Shown here: positions 17,496 to 25,911 of the stretch, one piece after another | How the letters are laid out: each line of letters opens with the position of its first letter | Numbering within the stretch: position 1 is the stretch's first letter | DNA from: an uncultured Coriobacteriaceae bacterium | GTDB taxonomy: Bacteria; Actinomycetota; Coriobacteriia; Coriobacteriales; Coriobacteriaceae | Length of the DNA: 64,000 nt | Direction: 5' to 3' | Assembly: GCA_949287085.1 (NCBI GenBank) | Contig: CASEER010000003.1 | Span: 28,789-92,788 of the forward strand | Made by a program: the position numbers and the translations under genes | Notes under the pieces: generated by a model | Databases searched by the model: none | The model's input: only the letters and a program-made list of their open reading frames with translations | What the model was told of the DNA's origin: nothing

Positions 17496-18916
17496 CCGGC
17501 ACTGCGAACGCAGCTACCGAACCCAAGAAATATCGTCCGAGCCGCGGCCCGCGCGTTGCCCCCAACGAGGAGCCCGCTGCCGAGCGCGCTCGCGACTTCC
17601 GCCCCGTTGACACCGGCTTTACCAAGGCCGATGCCATTGCCGAGGCCAACCGCTGCCTGGACTGCAAGAAGCCCCTCTGCATGGAGGGCTGCCCCGTGGG
17701 CGTAAAAATCCCGCAGTTCATCGAGCAGATCCGCAACGAGGACTGGGCAGGCGCACTCGAGACCATCAAGCAGGACAACCTGCTCCCTTCCGTGTGCGGC
17801 CGCGTGTGCCCGCAGGAAGACCAGTGCGAGGGCAAGTGCATCCTGGGCCGCAAGGGCGAGCCCGTGGCCATTGGCCAGCTCGAGCGCATGGTGGGCGACA
17901 TGGCCGAGGAGGTGGGCAAGGCCCCCGAGGTCAAGCCCAAGAATGGCAAGAAGGTCGCCATCGTGGGTTCCGGCCCCAGCGGCATTGCCTGCGCGGGCGA
18001 GCTTGCGCGCGAGGGATTTGACGTCACCGTCTTCGAGGCGTTCTTTACGGGCGGCGGCGTGCTGACCTACGGCATCCCCGAGTTCCGTCTGCCCAAGACC
18101 ATCGTCAAGCGCGAGATCGACAGCCTGGAGCAGCTCGGCGTCCACTTTGAATACAACTCGGTGGCGGGCCGCCTCTTTACCGCGGAGGAGCTCTTTGACG
18201 AGGACGGCTTTGACGCGCTCTACCTGGCCGTGGGTGCGGGCTTGCCGCGCTTCCTCAACGTGCCCGGCGAGAACCTCCCCGGCGTGTACTGCGCCAACGA
18301 GTTCCTCACGCGCACCAACCTTATGAAGGCGTACGACTTCCCCGAGTACGACACCCCCATCAAGCACGGCAAGCGGGTCGTCGTGTTTGGCGGCGGCAAC
18401 GTGGCCATGGACGCCGCGCGCACCGCGCTGCGCTTGGGTGCCGACAAGGTGACGCTCGCCTACCGCCGCACCGAGGCCGAGATGCCCGCCCGTAAGGCCG
18501 AGATTCACCACGCCAAGGAAGAGGGCATTGAGTTCCTGGAGCTCGTGAGCCCCATTGAGTTCACCGCGGGCGAGGATGGCTTTGTGAACGCCATTCGCCT
18601 GCAGAAGATGGAGCTCGGCGAGCCCGATGACTCCGGTCGTCGTCGCCCCGTGCCTATTGAGGGCGAGACGCTCGAAATTCCGTGCGACATTGCCATCACC
18701 GCCATTGGCACGAACGCGAATCCATTTGCCGGCCCGGCGTCGGGCGTGGAGCCCAACAAGTGGGGCTACATCGACACCGACGACGATGGCCGCACGTCGA
18801 ACCCGCGTGTGTGGGCTGGCGGCGACATCGTGACCGGTGCCGCGACGGTCATCCTGGCCATGGGCGCTGGCAAGAAGGCCGCTGCATCCATTAAGAAGAC
18901 GTTGCTGGCCGAGTAA
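17480..18916 (+). CDS. gltA: NADPH-dependent glutamate synthase small-chain-like flavoprotein (GltA/NfnB-like)
   Basis: 478 residues from the ATG at 17480, with GAGGAGGAG just upstream; a GTG two codons earlier is in frame but less well placed. The N-terminal ferredoxin-like domain holds cysteine clusters for two [4Fe-4S] centres (CLDCKKPLCMEGCP; then CGRVCPQEDQCEGKC). An FAD-binding Rossmann motif (VAIVGSGPSGIACAGELA) and a NADPH-binding one (VVVFGGGNVAMDAARTALR) follow. A conserved C-terminal WAGGDIVTGAATVILAMGAG block completes the family pattern. With no glutamate synthase large subunit nearby and the NfnA-like partner directly upstream, the NfnB role (ferredoxin/NADPH side) is more likely than glutamate synthesis. 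Confidence 0.9.
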   Translation: MPAEVTGTANAATEPKKYRPSRGPRVAPNEEPAAERARDFRPVDTGFTKADAIAEANRCLDCKKPLCMEGCPVGVKIPQFIEQIRNEDWAGALETIKQDNLLPSVCGRVCPQEDQCEGKCILGRKGEPVAIGQLERMVGDMAEEVGKAPEVKPKNGKKVAIVGSGPSGIACAGELAREGFDVTVFEAFFTGGGVLTYGIPEFRLPKTIVKREIDSLEQLGVHFEYNSVAGRLFTAEELFDEDGFDALYLAVGAGLPRFLNVPGENLPGVYCANEFLTRTNLMKAYDFPEYDTPIKHGKRVVVFGGGNVAMDAARTALRLGADKVTLAYRRTEAEMPARKAEIHHAKEEGIEFLELVSPIEFTAGEDGFVNAIRLQKMELGEPDDSGRRRPVPIEGETLEIPCDIAITAIGTNANPFAGPASGVEPNKWGYIDTDDDGRTSNPRVWAGGDIVTGAATVILAMGAGKKAAASIKKTLLAE

Positions 18917-18948
18917 ACGCACCTGCCTGCGCACCACGCGCTCCATAC

Positions 18949-18987
18949 AAGGCCGCCGTTGGAAACCCCAGCGGCGGCCTTTGTTGT
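18949..18987 (+). terminator. Terminator of the NfnAB-like operon
   Basis: Stem AAGGCCGCCG / CGGCGGCCTT with a short loop, followed by TTGTTGT, about 33 bases after the gltA stop. Confidence 0.75.
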
Positions 18988-19011
18988 AACGTTCATCGCT
19001 CATAGCGCACA

Positions 19012-19049
19012 GAAAAACGGCGGCCCGGAAAACGCTTCGGGCCGCCGTC
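19012..19049 (-). terminator. Terminator downstream of the kinase-like gene
   Basis: Minus-strand stem ACGGCGGCCCG / CGGGCCGCCGT followed by TTTTT, 31 bases beyond the stop of the gene at 19080. It closes the amino-acid ABC operon on the minus strand. Confidence 0.8.
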
Positions 19050-19079
19050 ATGTAAACACGCATGCGAAACGTAGCAGGC

Positions 19080-19835
19080 TTACTTCACCTTCGCCGCCAC
19101 ATGCAGGGTGTCATCGTCTTCGATCACCGTACGCGGCGCGGTAGCCTTTTTCTCATCCAGCCCCAGCTCGCGCAGCTTGGAGCGGTATGCCGCGGCAATC
19201 ACGTCAACGCAGCCCTGACGCCCCAGCTTAGCGCGGTTGACCACCAGGTCCTTGCCCATGTCCATGCGCCACTTACCGGCCGAATAGCGCTTGTAGAACT
19301 GCTCACGCGCGCGCTGCTGCTTTTTAACCAGCTGCGCACCCTTGTAATGGTTGAGACCGCGCTTCTTGCTCACGATCTCAATGCGGTCCTCAAGCGGCGC
19401 GGTCACGAGCACGGCGATGTGGTTGGGATTCGTGCGCAGCAGGTAGTCGGACAGACGGCCCTCAATGATGCAGCTCTCGGTGGAACCCAGGTCGATGATC
19501 ACCTGCGCCATCTTTTCAAAGAGCTTGTCCGCCAGGTTGCGCGCGTCCACCCGGTCGGGCAAGAAGGCCAGGTTCTCGGCCGCCAGCTGCTCGTCATAGG
19601 CGGCAATGCGGTCCATGGATTCGCCCGTACGCAGGCTCGAGCGCACCAGAATCTCGTTGTCGTACAGCGGGATGCCCAGCTCGGCCGAAAGCATCTTGCC
19701 GATCTCGTGGCCCTCGGCGCCAAAGTCGCGCGCGATGGTAATGACCACCGGCTGACCGGCACGCTCGGCCTCAGACGCGGCAACACGCGCCTCGAGCGAC
19801 TCGCGCCGTTTTTTAAGCTGCGGAATGATGCCCAT
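19080..19835 (-). CDS. Cytidylate kinase-like family protein
   Basis: 251 residues from the ATG at 19835, with GGGGAGG four bases upstream. The block VVITIARDFGAEGHEIGKML followed by LGIPLYDNEILVR is diagnostic of the cytidylate kinase-like AAA family, where the glycine-rich loop replaces a classical Walker A. SCIIEGRLSDYLLRTNPNHI is the middle domain, and KKRGLNHYKGAQLVKKQQRAR is a basic region. The family is distinct from true Cmk, and its in vivo substrate is not established. It lies 38 bp after the last permease gene of the amino-acid importer and is likely the last gene of that operon; why they are linked is unclear. Confidence 0.85.
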   Translation of the reverse strand: MGIIPQLKKRRESLEARVAASEAERAGQPVVITIARDFGAEGHEIGKMLSAELGIPLYDNEILVRSSLRTGESMDRIAAYDEQLAAENLAFLPDRVDARNLADKLFEKMAQVIIDLGSTESCIIEGRLSDYLLRTNPNHIAVLVTAPLEDRIEIVSKKRGLNHYKGAQLVKKQQRAREQFYKRYSAGKWRMDMGKDLVVNRAKLGRQGCVDVIAAAYRSKLRELGLDEKKATAPRTVIEDDDTLHVAAKVK

Positions 19836-19873
19836 GATGCCTCCCCTATGCACGCAAACCGCTGGTCCACGCG

Positions 19874-20521
19874 CTACGCGGCCACCACGCGGCGCTGGTA
19901 CGCACGCACGATGAGCGAAATACCAAAGTTCAACACGAAGTATAGCAAGAACACGAGCGCGTACACCAAGAGCGTCTGCGCAAGGTCGTTGGCCTGACCC
20001 ATAACGACCTTTGAGTTAAACATAAGCTCAGCCACGTTGATGCCCGCCAGGTACGAGGAGTCCTTGATCACCGTGGTGCACTGGCTAAAGAGCGCCGGCA
20101 CGATGGTCTTGAACGTCTGCGGCAAGATGATGAGCCGCATGGTGGCAAAGAAGCCAAAGCCCTGGCTCTGCGCCGCCTCAAACTGGCTCTTGGGGATGGC
20201 GTTGAGGCCGCCGCGCACGATCTCGGCAATAACCGCAGAGGTAAAGATCGTAAACGCCAGCACCGAAATAAAGACGTCGGAGCCCTTGACCGTAAAGTAG
20301 ATAAACAGAATCCACAGCAGGTTAGGCGTGCAGCGGAAGAGCTCAATATAGGCGCTCACCAGCCAGCGGAACACCGAAAGCTTGCCGCGGCAGTACTGCT
20401 TTACGAGCGCGAGCACCGTGCCCACGATGATGGAGAACACGATGGCAAGCGCCGAGATCTCGAGCGTCTTGATAAATCCGTTGAGGATGAAGGTGACGTT
20501 TGCTTGGGTAAAGATTTCCAT
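19874..20521 (-). CDS. Amino-acid ABC transporter permease (HisM/GlnP family)
   Basis: 215 residues, about five membrane helices. The N-terminus FILNGFIKTLEISALAIVFS is typical. The EAA loop coupling to the ATPase is visible in IPKSQFEAAQSQGFGFFATMRLIILPQ, and RCTPNLLWILFIYF is the conserved helix 2-3 region. It pairs with the permease ending 3 bp upstream to form a heterodimeric pore. The tight spacing shows one operon: ATPase, binding protein, permease, permease, kinase-like gene. Confidence 0.93.
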   Translation of the reverse strand: MEIFTQANVTFILNGFIKTLEISALAIVFSIIVGTVLALVKQYCRGKLSVFRWLVSAYIELFRCTPNLLWILFIYFTVKGSDVFISVLAFTIFTSAVIAEIVRGGLNAIPKSQFEAAQSQGFGFFATMRLIILPQTFKTIVPALFSQCTTVIKDSSYLAGINVAELMFNSKVVMGQANDLAQTLLVYALVFLLYFVLNFGISLIVRAYQRRVVAA

Positions 20522-20524
20522 GGC

Positions 20525-21274
20525 TTACGCCTCCTTCGCAGGCTCGACGGACGTGATGCCCGGGATGTTCTTGGCGCGCGGGCGCTTTTTGGCACGGCGC
20601 TCCAGCCACTGGACCAGCAGGGCCAGCGGGAAGCAGATGACAAAGTACAGCACGCAGGCCATGATGTAGCCCTGCAGGTAGCCGTACGTGGACACGAAGT
20701 TGTCCGCGTTGTACATAAGGTCGCCACCGGCAATAAGCGCCAGCACCGAGGTGTTCTTCACCAGGTTGAGCACCTGGTTGCAGAGCGGGGGCAGAATGAC
20801 CTTAAAGGTCTGCGGCAGAATCACGTAGCGATACGCCTGCACGCGGCTAAAGCCCTGCGAGAGTGCCGCCTCCATTTGGCCGCGCGGCACGGACTCGATG
20901 CCCGTGCGAATGACCTCGGACACGTAAGCCGCATGGTAGAGGCCCACGCCCACGGCACCGATGGCAAAGGCCGAAAGGCGCACGGGCGACGGCGTGCCCA
21001 GAATTGCCTGCAGCACGCGCGGACCGGCCATGTAGTAGAAAAAGACCTGCACGGGCAGCGGCGTGTTCTGGAAGAACTCAACGTATACGCGGCTGATTCC
21101 GCGCAAAACGCGTGAGCGCGTGGTTGAGAACACACCCAAGATGGTACCGAGCACCATCGAGATAATCAGACCGGCAACGACCACCTGGAGCGTAAAGGCA
21201 AAACCCTGCCAGAACCCATCCATCGAGTCGAGCGTAATCTGCCATCGTCTTGGGTCAAAAAGACCGTCGAGCAT
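20525..21274 (-). CDS. Amino-acid ABC transporter permease (HisQ/GlnM family)
   Basis: 249 residues. The N-terminus carries DGFWQGFAFTLQVVVAGLII. FFQNTPLPVQVFFYYMAGP is the family's helix 2-3 loop. The EAA motif is in SVPRGQMEAALSQGFSRVQAYRYVILPQ. The C-terminus is basic (RRAKKRPRAKNIPG). Likely partner of the permease immediately downstream. The 182-bp gap to the binding-protein gene contains GC-rich inverted repeats (for example around 21381-21396) that may let the binding protein accumulate above the permeases; this is inference. Confidence 0.93.
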   Translation of the reverse strand: MLDGLFDPRRWQITLDSMDGFWQGFAFTLQVVVAGLIISMVLGTILGVFSTTRSRVLRGISRVYVEFFQNTPLPVQVFFYYMAGPRVLQAILGTPSPVRLSAFAIGAVGVGLYHAAYVSEVIRTGIESVPRGQMEAALSQGFSRVQAYRYVILPQTFKVILPPLCNQVLNLVKNTSVLALIAGGDLMYNADNFVSTYGYLQGYIMACVLYFVICFPLALLVQWLERRAKKRPRAKNIPGITSVEPAKEA

Positions 21275-21456
21275 AGCACTTCCTTCCTACCAAACCCCTC
21301 AGGGACGAGGTGCATTTTGGGACGCGTTAGCCTGCGCGGGGGCAAGCGCGTCCCATAAGGTACCCTTACCGAGGGAAGAGCGGGCGACCGCCCGGACACG
21401 CCGTGGAACTTCCACCACAGCACACCCCAGCGATCGCCGCGCAACCTGCGAATCCG

Positions 21457-22320
21457 TTAGACGAGGCCCCAGGTCTTGACTTCCTTGTCAAGCCAGCCGT
21501 CATCAAGCAGCTTGTTCACCGTGTCGTCCACAACCTTCGAAAGGTCGGAGCCCTTCTTGGTGGCCACGCCGTAATCCTGCGTGCCGAACTCGATCTCGGG
21601 CTGGACGAGCTCCTTGTTGTCGTTCATATAGGTGTTGAGCGTGGAGCGGTCCATGGCGAACGCGTCGATGTTTCCGCTCTCGAGCGCGGAGTTAATGGAC
21701 GGATAGTCCGGGTACTCCTTGAACTCGGGCGTCGCGTCGATCTTCTTGTCAGAGAGCATCTGCGTCACCGCGTCCTTGGTGGTGGAGCCCTGCGACACGC
21801 CGATGACCTTGCCATCGAGGTCTTCCATCTTGGTGATGCCGGAGCTCTTCATAACCATGATGCCCACCGAGTCGGTGCGGTACGGAGTCGAGAAGTCCCA
21901 GTCCTTCTGACGCTCCGGGGTGATGGTGTAGGTAGCGCACACGATGTCGAGCGTGTCGTTATCAATGAGCGGGCCACGGGTCTTGGGCGTCACCGTGGTG
22001 AAGTCGCAGAGACCCTTGTCCTTGGCATCATCATATGAGGTGCCCAGCACGGCCGCCGCGATCTGGTAGCAGAGGTTGATCTCGAGGCCCTCGTACTCGT
22101 TGGTGTCGGTGTTGAGGTAGCCGTAGCCTAGCACGTCGGCCTTAACGCCGCAGTTGAGCTTGCCGCGGTCCTTGATGGTCTGAAGCTTGGAGCTGCTGTC
22201 GTCCGACGAGGAGCCCGAGCCGGATCCCTTCGAGCCGCCGTTGCAGCCCGCAAGACCCAGGCCAGCGAGCGCCGCGGAGGCACCTGTTACCTTGAGAAAG
22301 TTTCGACGAGTCATAGCCAT
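21457..22320 (-). CDS. Amino-acid ABC transporter substrate-binding lipoprotein
   Basis: 287 residues from the ATG at 22320, with GGGGGAT upstream. The N-terminus MTRRNFLKVTGASAALAGLG ends in a lipobox (GLAGC), and the twin arginines make Tat export possible. A Ser/Gly linker leads to a type 2 periplasmic-binding fold (PF00497 type): GYLNTDTNEYEGLEINLCYQ, the canonical IVCATYTITPERQKDWDFS, and KVIGVSQGSTTKDAVTQML. It should deliver a polar amino acid to the adjacent permeases; the ligand is not determinable. The gap to the ATPase gene (22321-22452) shows no gene. Confidence 0.93.
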   Translation of the reverse strand: MAMTRRNFLKVTGASAALAGLGLAGCNGGSKGSGSGSSSDDSSSKLQTIKDRGKLNCGVKADVLGYGYLNTDTNEYEGLEINLCYQIAAAVLGTSYDDAKDKGLCDFTTVTPKTRGPLIDNDTLDIVCATYTITPERQKDWDFSTPYRTDSVGIMVMKSSGITKMEDLDGKVIGVSQGSTTKDAVTQMLSDKKIDATPEFKEYPDYPSINSALESGNIDAFAMDRSTLNTYMNDNKELVQPEIEFGTQDYGVATKKGSDLSKVVDDTVNKLLDDGWLDKEVKTWGLV

Positions 22321-22452
22321 GATGTATCCCCCTTCGTTCGAACTTGGGTGCTCGGCCAATGGCAAAGCCGAGCGTTATCGATTGGCGCGCCCCCTTCCTT
22401 CTTTGAGCGCGCCAAAGGATACACTGATTTCCCGGCGTGCGGGATGCCGGAG

Positions 22453-23184
22453 CTAGTGCAGGATCTTGTTGAGGAAGTCCTGGCAGCGCGGGTTCTGCGG
22501 GTTGGTGAAGAAGTGCTCCGGGGTGCCCTCTTCCAAAATCTGCCCGTCGTCCATAAAGATCACGCGGTCGGCCACCTGCTTGGCGAAGTTCATCTCGTGG
22601 GTCACGCAGACCATGGTGATGTTCTCGTGGGCGAGTTCGATCATAACGTCGAGCACTTCCTGAATCATCTCGGGGTCAAGCGCCGAGGTGGGCTCGTCAA
22701 ACAGGATGATGGGCTGCTTGGTGCACATGGCGCGGGCAATGGCCACGCGCTGCTGCTGGCCGCCGGAGAGGTTCTGCGGGTACTCGCCCGCCTTCTGCGC
22801 CAGGCCCACGCGCTCGAGCGCAGCCATGGCCGCCTTGGTGGCCTCGTCCTTGCTCTTCTTTTGGAGCTTGATGGGGGCCAGCGTGAGGTTGCCGAGCACC
22901 GTCATGTTGGGGTACAGGTTGAACTGCTGGAACACCATGGACGAATACTTGCGCGCCATCTCGAGGTGGTTCTTCTTGGTAATAAGCTGACCGTCGATGA
23001 GCACCTCGCCGGTAGTAGGCTCTTCGAGCCAATCGATGCAGCGAATCAGCGTGGATTTGCCCGAACCCGAAGGCCCAATGACCACGAGCTTTTCGCCCTC
23101 TTTGACGGTCAGATTAATGTCCTTCAGCACATGGAGGTCGCCGAAGTACTTATTGAGACCGCGGATCTCGATCATATCTGCCAT
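22453..23184 (-). CDS. glnQ: Amino-acid ABC transporter ATP-binding protein (GlnQ/HisP family)
   Basis: 243 residues. Walker [18 protein letters not shown]-loop [20 protein letters not shown], signature [15 protein letters not shown], Walker [15 protein letters not shown], and H-loop [15 protein letters not shown] are all intact and specific to the polar amino-acid subfamily. First gene of the minus-strand importer operon. GGAAGG precedes the start. Confidence 0.95.
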   Translation of the reverse strand: MADMIEIRGLNKYFGDLHVLKDINLTVKEGEKLVVIGPSGSGKSTLIRCIDWLEEPTTGEVLIDGQLITKKNHLEMARKYSSMVFQQFNLYPNMTVLGNLTLAPIKLQKKSKDEATKAAMAALERVGLAQKAGEYPQNLSGGQQQRVAIARAMCTKQPIILFDEPTSALDPEMIQEVLDVMIELAHENITMVCVTHEMNFAKQVADRVIFMDDGQILEEGTPEHFFTNPQNPRCQDFLNKILH

Positions 23185-23569
23185 GGACGAGGTCCCTTCC
23201 TTTCACGATACACAACGCCCGGGCTCGAAAGCCTGAGCCCTCAAAACGCACAACTATGCGATTTGAATACGCCCTATTGTACTGGTGTGCGTCCCGCCAC
23301 TCGCCCGTGCCGTGAGGTTGCAATAAACATGAAACTGGGCCGCAACAAACCGTACATCTGCAATAATGCTAACCAGTATACCCAATAGGGGCTCATTCTG
23401 TCACTTTCATGCACCCCCGCGGGGGCAGCCGTGAACCGCACATACATACCAAGGTCCCAAGATGCTGCGGTGCGAACAGCTCAGACGCGCATGCGAGCCC
23501 CGCCTCTCTGCGGGCTCGGATACCGCCTTAGGGCACCGCGCCGATGCGAACCAGAATCCCACCGCGTCG
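23185..23569. other. Gap upstream of glnQ, no gene seen
   Basis: About 385 bp. The minus strand carries TACAAT (23274-23280 region) and TATACT (near 23374) as candidate -10 elements for glnQ, neither with a convincing -35. The sequences CATGAAACTG (about 23327) and CACTTTCATG (about 23402) form a loose inverted pair. No ORF with family-like sequence is present. Confidence 0.35.
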
Positions 23570-23807
23570 TTACGCATGAACCCAGCGACGAAACGTGATC
23601 TAAGACACGCCGCACGCCGCCGCGGCCTCGCCACACGACAGCGTTCCCGCCTCGTATAAGCTACTAACCCGCTCTGCAGCGGCGCTCTACGCCAAACTCC
23701 TGCAGCGCGTCAATCTGACGTGCCAAATTTTGATCGCGCGTCGACACGCGTGCATAACCGTACGTGACGTTTGCTGCCGCGTGTGCTACCTGGTGCTGCT
23801 GTGCCAT
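23570..23807 (-). pseudogene. Serine recombinase (resolvase/invertase) remnant with internal deletion
   Basis: From an ATG at 23807 with GGAGG upstream, the frame encodes an N-terminal resolvase segment, TYGYARVSTRDQNLARQIDA, including the catalytic-serine YARVST motif. It then breaks at 23664. The C-terminal helix-turn-helix segment LYEAGTLSCGEAAAACGVS resumes in another frame near 23655, followed by an in-frame TAG (23600-23602) and ITFRRWVHA before TAA at 23570. Over 100 residues of catalytic core and linker are missing. The gene is dead; it marks a former mobile element or inversion system. No terminal repeats were found near it. Confidence 0.75.
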
Positions 23808-23858
23808 ACGCCCTCCTTCGATTGCATGAACGCTACGAAGGGCAGCATGGCTGAAAAC

Positions 23859-23904
23859 AAGCCGGGCTTGCCCCGATGCCTGCTGGCACGGGCAAACCCG
23901 GCTC
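23859..23904 (-). terminator. Terminator downstream of yqeY
   Basis: Minus-strand stem AGCCGGGTTTGCCC / GGGGCAAGCCCGGCT with a 15-base loop, followed by TGTTTTC. It lies about 65 bases after the yqeY stop. Confidence 0.75.
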
Positions 23905-23969
23905 TGCATGCGATTGCAACGGCCGCCCCCTCGCGTAAGAGGGCCAGTGCGGCCACGCGTGCTCGCGGC

Positions 23970-24413
23970 TTACGCCAAACGGCTCCCCACTTCTTTTGCA
24001 GCGGCGGCCTTATCAAAGTTGCCGCCCGTTGCCTTGTTGAGCGCGCCCATGACGCGGCCCATATCTTTGCGCGTGGTAGCTCCCACCTCGGCGATGGTCT
24101 GCTCAATCAGGGCAACCAGCGCGTCGCCCGAAAGCTGTGCGGGCAACAGGCTCTCCAAAATCTCAACCTGCTGGGCCAGCGTGTCAGTGCGCTCCTGGTT
24201 GGTCCCCGCCTTGCGCGACATCTCAAGCGTCTCGTTGGTCTGCTTGATCAGACGCTTGATCATGCTGTTAACGTCCTCTTCGGTGGCGTCACGACGCTCG
24301 TTAACCTCGAGGTTCTTTACCTCGCCCATCACCTGGCGCACGATGGACAAACGCACCTTGTCCTTTGCCTTCATGGCGGCAACCATCTCGTTGTGCAATT
24401 CTTCGTTTGTCAT
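23970..24413 (-). CDS. GatB/YqeY domain protein
   Basis: 147 residues, the typical length of stand-alone YqeY proteins. The sequence fits throughout: LHNEMVAAMKAKDKVRLSIV near the start, VEILESLLPAQLSGDALVAL in the middle and the C-terminal DMGRVMGALNKATGGNFDKA. The domain resembles the tRNA-binding tail of GatB; its cellular role is not established. It lies 42 bp after the foldase gene and is probably co-transcribed with it. Confidence 0.9.
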   Translation of the reverse strand: MTNEELHNEMVAAMKAKDKVRLSIVRQVMGEVKNLEVNERRDATEEDVNSMIKRLIKQTNETLEMSRKAGTNQERTDTLAQQVEILESLLPAQLSGDALVALIEQTIAEVGATTRKDMGRVMGALNKATGGNFDKAAAAKEVGSRLA

Positions 24414-24455
24414 AGCTATCCCTCCATAGGCCGCGCCGCGCGCAGGCCCTCCGTG

Positions 24456-25808
24456 TTATTTGCTGTCCCCCGCGCTGCTCGCATCGTCGGAACCGGCGTT
24501 ATCCGAACTGCCAGAGCCCGCGCTGCCGCTTGTACCTGCATCCGAGCCCGTGCTGCTATCGGCATCGTCGCTCGACGTACCAGCCTTGCTCATGTCCACG
24601 TTGTACGGCACGTCAGCCGGCATATCGTTAATCTTAATGTCGGCCTCTTCACGCGTCTTGGTAAGCCAGTCGTTGTACGCCGTGCCCTGCTTGGTGCTTT
24701 TAATGCTCTGCGAGAACGTACTGCGCAGATCCTTGGGGATCTGGTCGATTGAGGTCACCTTGCCGTCCACCTTAAACACGTCGGTGCACTTGATGATGTG
24801 GTAGCCGTAATCCGACTCAACCACGCCGCTGACCTCGCCCTTCTTAAGGCCGTCGAGCGCCTTTTGGTACGCATCCACAAAGGTAGTGAGCTTGTCCCAG
24901 CCCACGTCGCCGCCCTTGCTGGCCGAGCTGTCCTCGGAATACTTCTTGGCGGCATCCTTGAACGAGATATCGCCCGCGTTGATCTTGTCCAGAATCTCCT
25001 GCGCCTTTTTCTTGGCCTTCTTCTTGGCGGCATCGTCGGCGCCGGAATCAACCTTGATCAGGATGTGCGATGAGCGCTTGGCTCCGTTGTAGGTGTCAAG
25101 GTTCTCGTTGGCGTAGGCAATAATGTCTTTGTCCGAGGGGTCGTCAACCGGAGCAACCGCCTCGTAGAGCTTCTTCGTCATGAGGTTCTGGCGGAGCATC
25201 TCTTTGTACGAGTCCTCGGTGTAGCCCACCTGGCTCAGCATGTTCACAAAGTCATCTTCGGAGCCGTAGCTAGACGCGGCGTCCTTCCAGGCATCCTCAA
25301 CCTCGTCATCGCTCACCGAAATGTTGTTGTCACGCTCAGCCTGGCTTACCAGCAGCTGGTCGGCAATGTTGTTAATGACCTGCTCGCGGTAGCTCTCGGG
25401 CGTCATGTTGTTGCTGGCCAGGTAGTTCGCCCAGTCCTCGTCGCTATCGTAACCCATGGAGCTACGCGTGCTCATGATCTGCTCGGTTACCGTGTCCTCG
25501 GTGATCTTAACGTCGTTCACCGTCGCGGCCACGCCTCCCGTGAGCTTGTAGCCCTCATTGTTTGAAACCTGGTTGAGCACGCCCGAGCACGCCACGCCCG
25601 TAACCGACAAAAGCATGGCGAGCACGCCAATGGCTACGAGCACGTACTTAACGCCGTTGCCGATCTTGCGATTGTTCTCGCGCTTAAAATCGGCCTTGGT
25701 GGGCTGCGCCTCCTGCGGGACCTCGGCCTGCTTGGCGGCCTTTTTTACCGAGCGCTTGCGGCCCGAAGCCTTCTGGGCGCCCGGCGTGTTCGCTTTATTC
25801 ATAGACAT
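24456..25808 (-). CDS. Membrane-anchored peptidylprolyl isomerase foldase (SurA/PrsA-like)
   Basis: 450 residues from MSMNKANTPGAQ at 25808 (GGGG upstream; the second Met is equally possible). A basic Ala/Lys-rich cytoplasmic stretch covers residues 1-45, then one membrane helix (VKYVLVAIGVLAMLLSVTG). VACSG at its end resembles a lipobox but lacks the usual leucine at -3. A SurA-N-like chaperone region follows (SMGYDSDEDWANYLASNNMT). The parvulin-type rotamase domain spans about residues 250-360 (AKRSSHILIK; SEDSSASKGGDVGW; SGVVESDYGYHIIKCTD). A Ser/Gly/Asp-rich tail ends the protein. It probably folds exported proteins outside the membrane. Confidence 0.9.
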   Translation of the reverse strand: MSMNKANTPGAQKASGRKRSVKKAAKQAEVPQEAQPTKADFKRENNRKIGNGVKYVLVAIGVLAMLLSVTGVACSGVLNQVSNNEGYKLTGGVAATVNDVKITEDTVTEQIMSTRSSMGYDSDEDWANYLASNNMTPESYREQVINNIADQLLVSQAERDNNISVSDDEVEDAWKDAASSYGSEDDFVNMLSQVGYTEDSYKEMLRQNLMTKKLYEAVAPVDDPSDKDIIAYANENLDTYNGAKRSSHILIKVDSGADDAAKKKAKKKAQEILDKINAGDISFKDAAKKYSEDSSASKGGDVGWDKLTTFVDAYQKALDGLKKGEVSGVVESDYGYHIIKCTDVFKVDGKVTSIDQIPKDLRSTFSQSIKSTKQGTAYNDWLTKTREEADIKINDMPADVPYNVDMSKAGTSSDDADSSTGSDAGTSGSAGSGSSDNAGSDDASSAGDSK

Positions 25809-25911
25809 AGGTAACCCCTTGTTGTTCGGTTCGGGCATATGATACTACGCGAGGCTCGCCCCAGCGGAACGAGCCTCACCCATGAAGCATATCAATGAGC
25901 AAAAACCGCAG

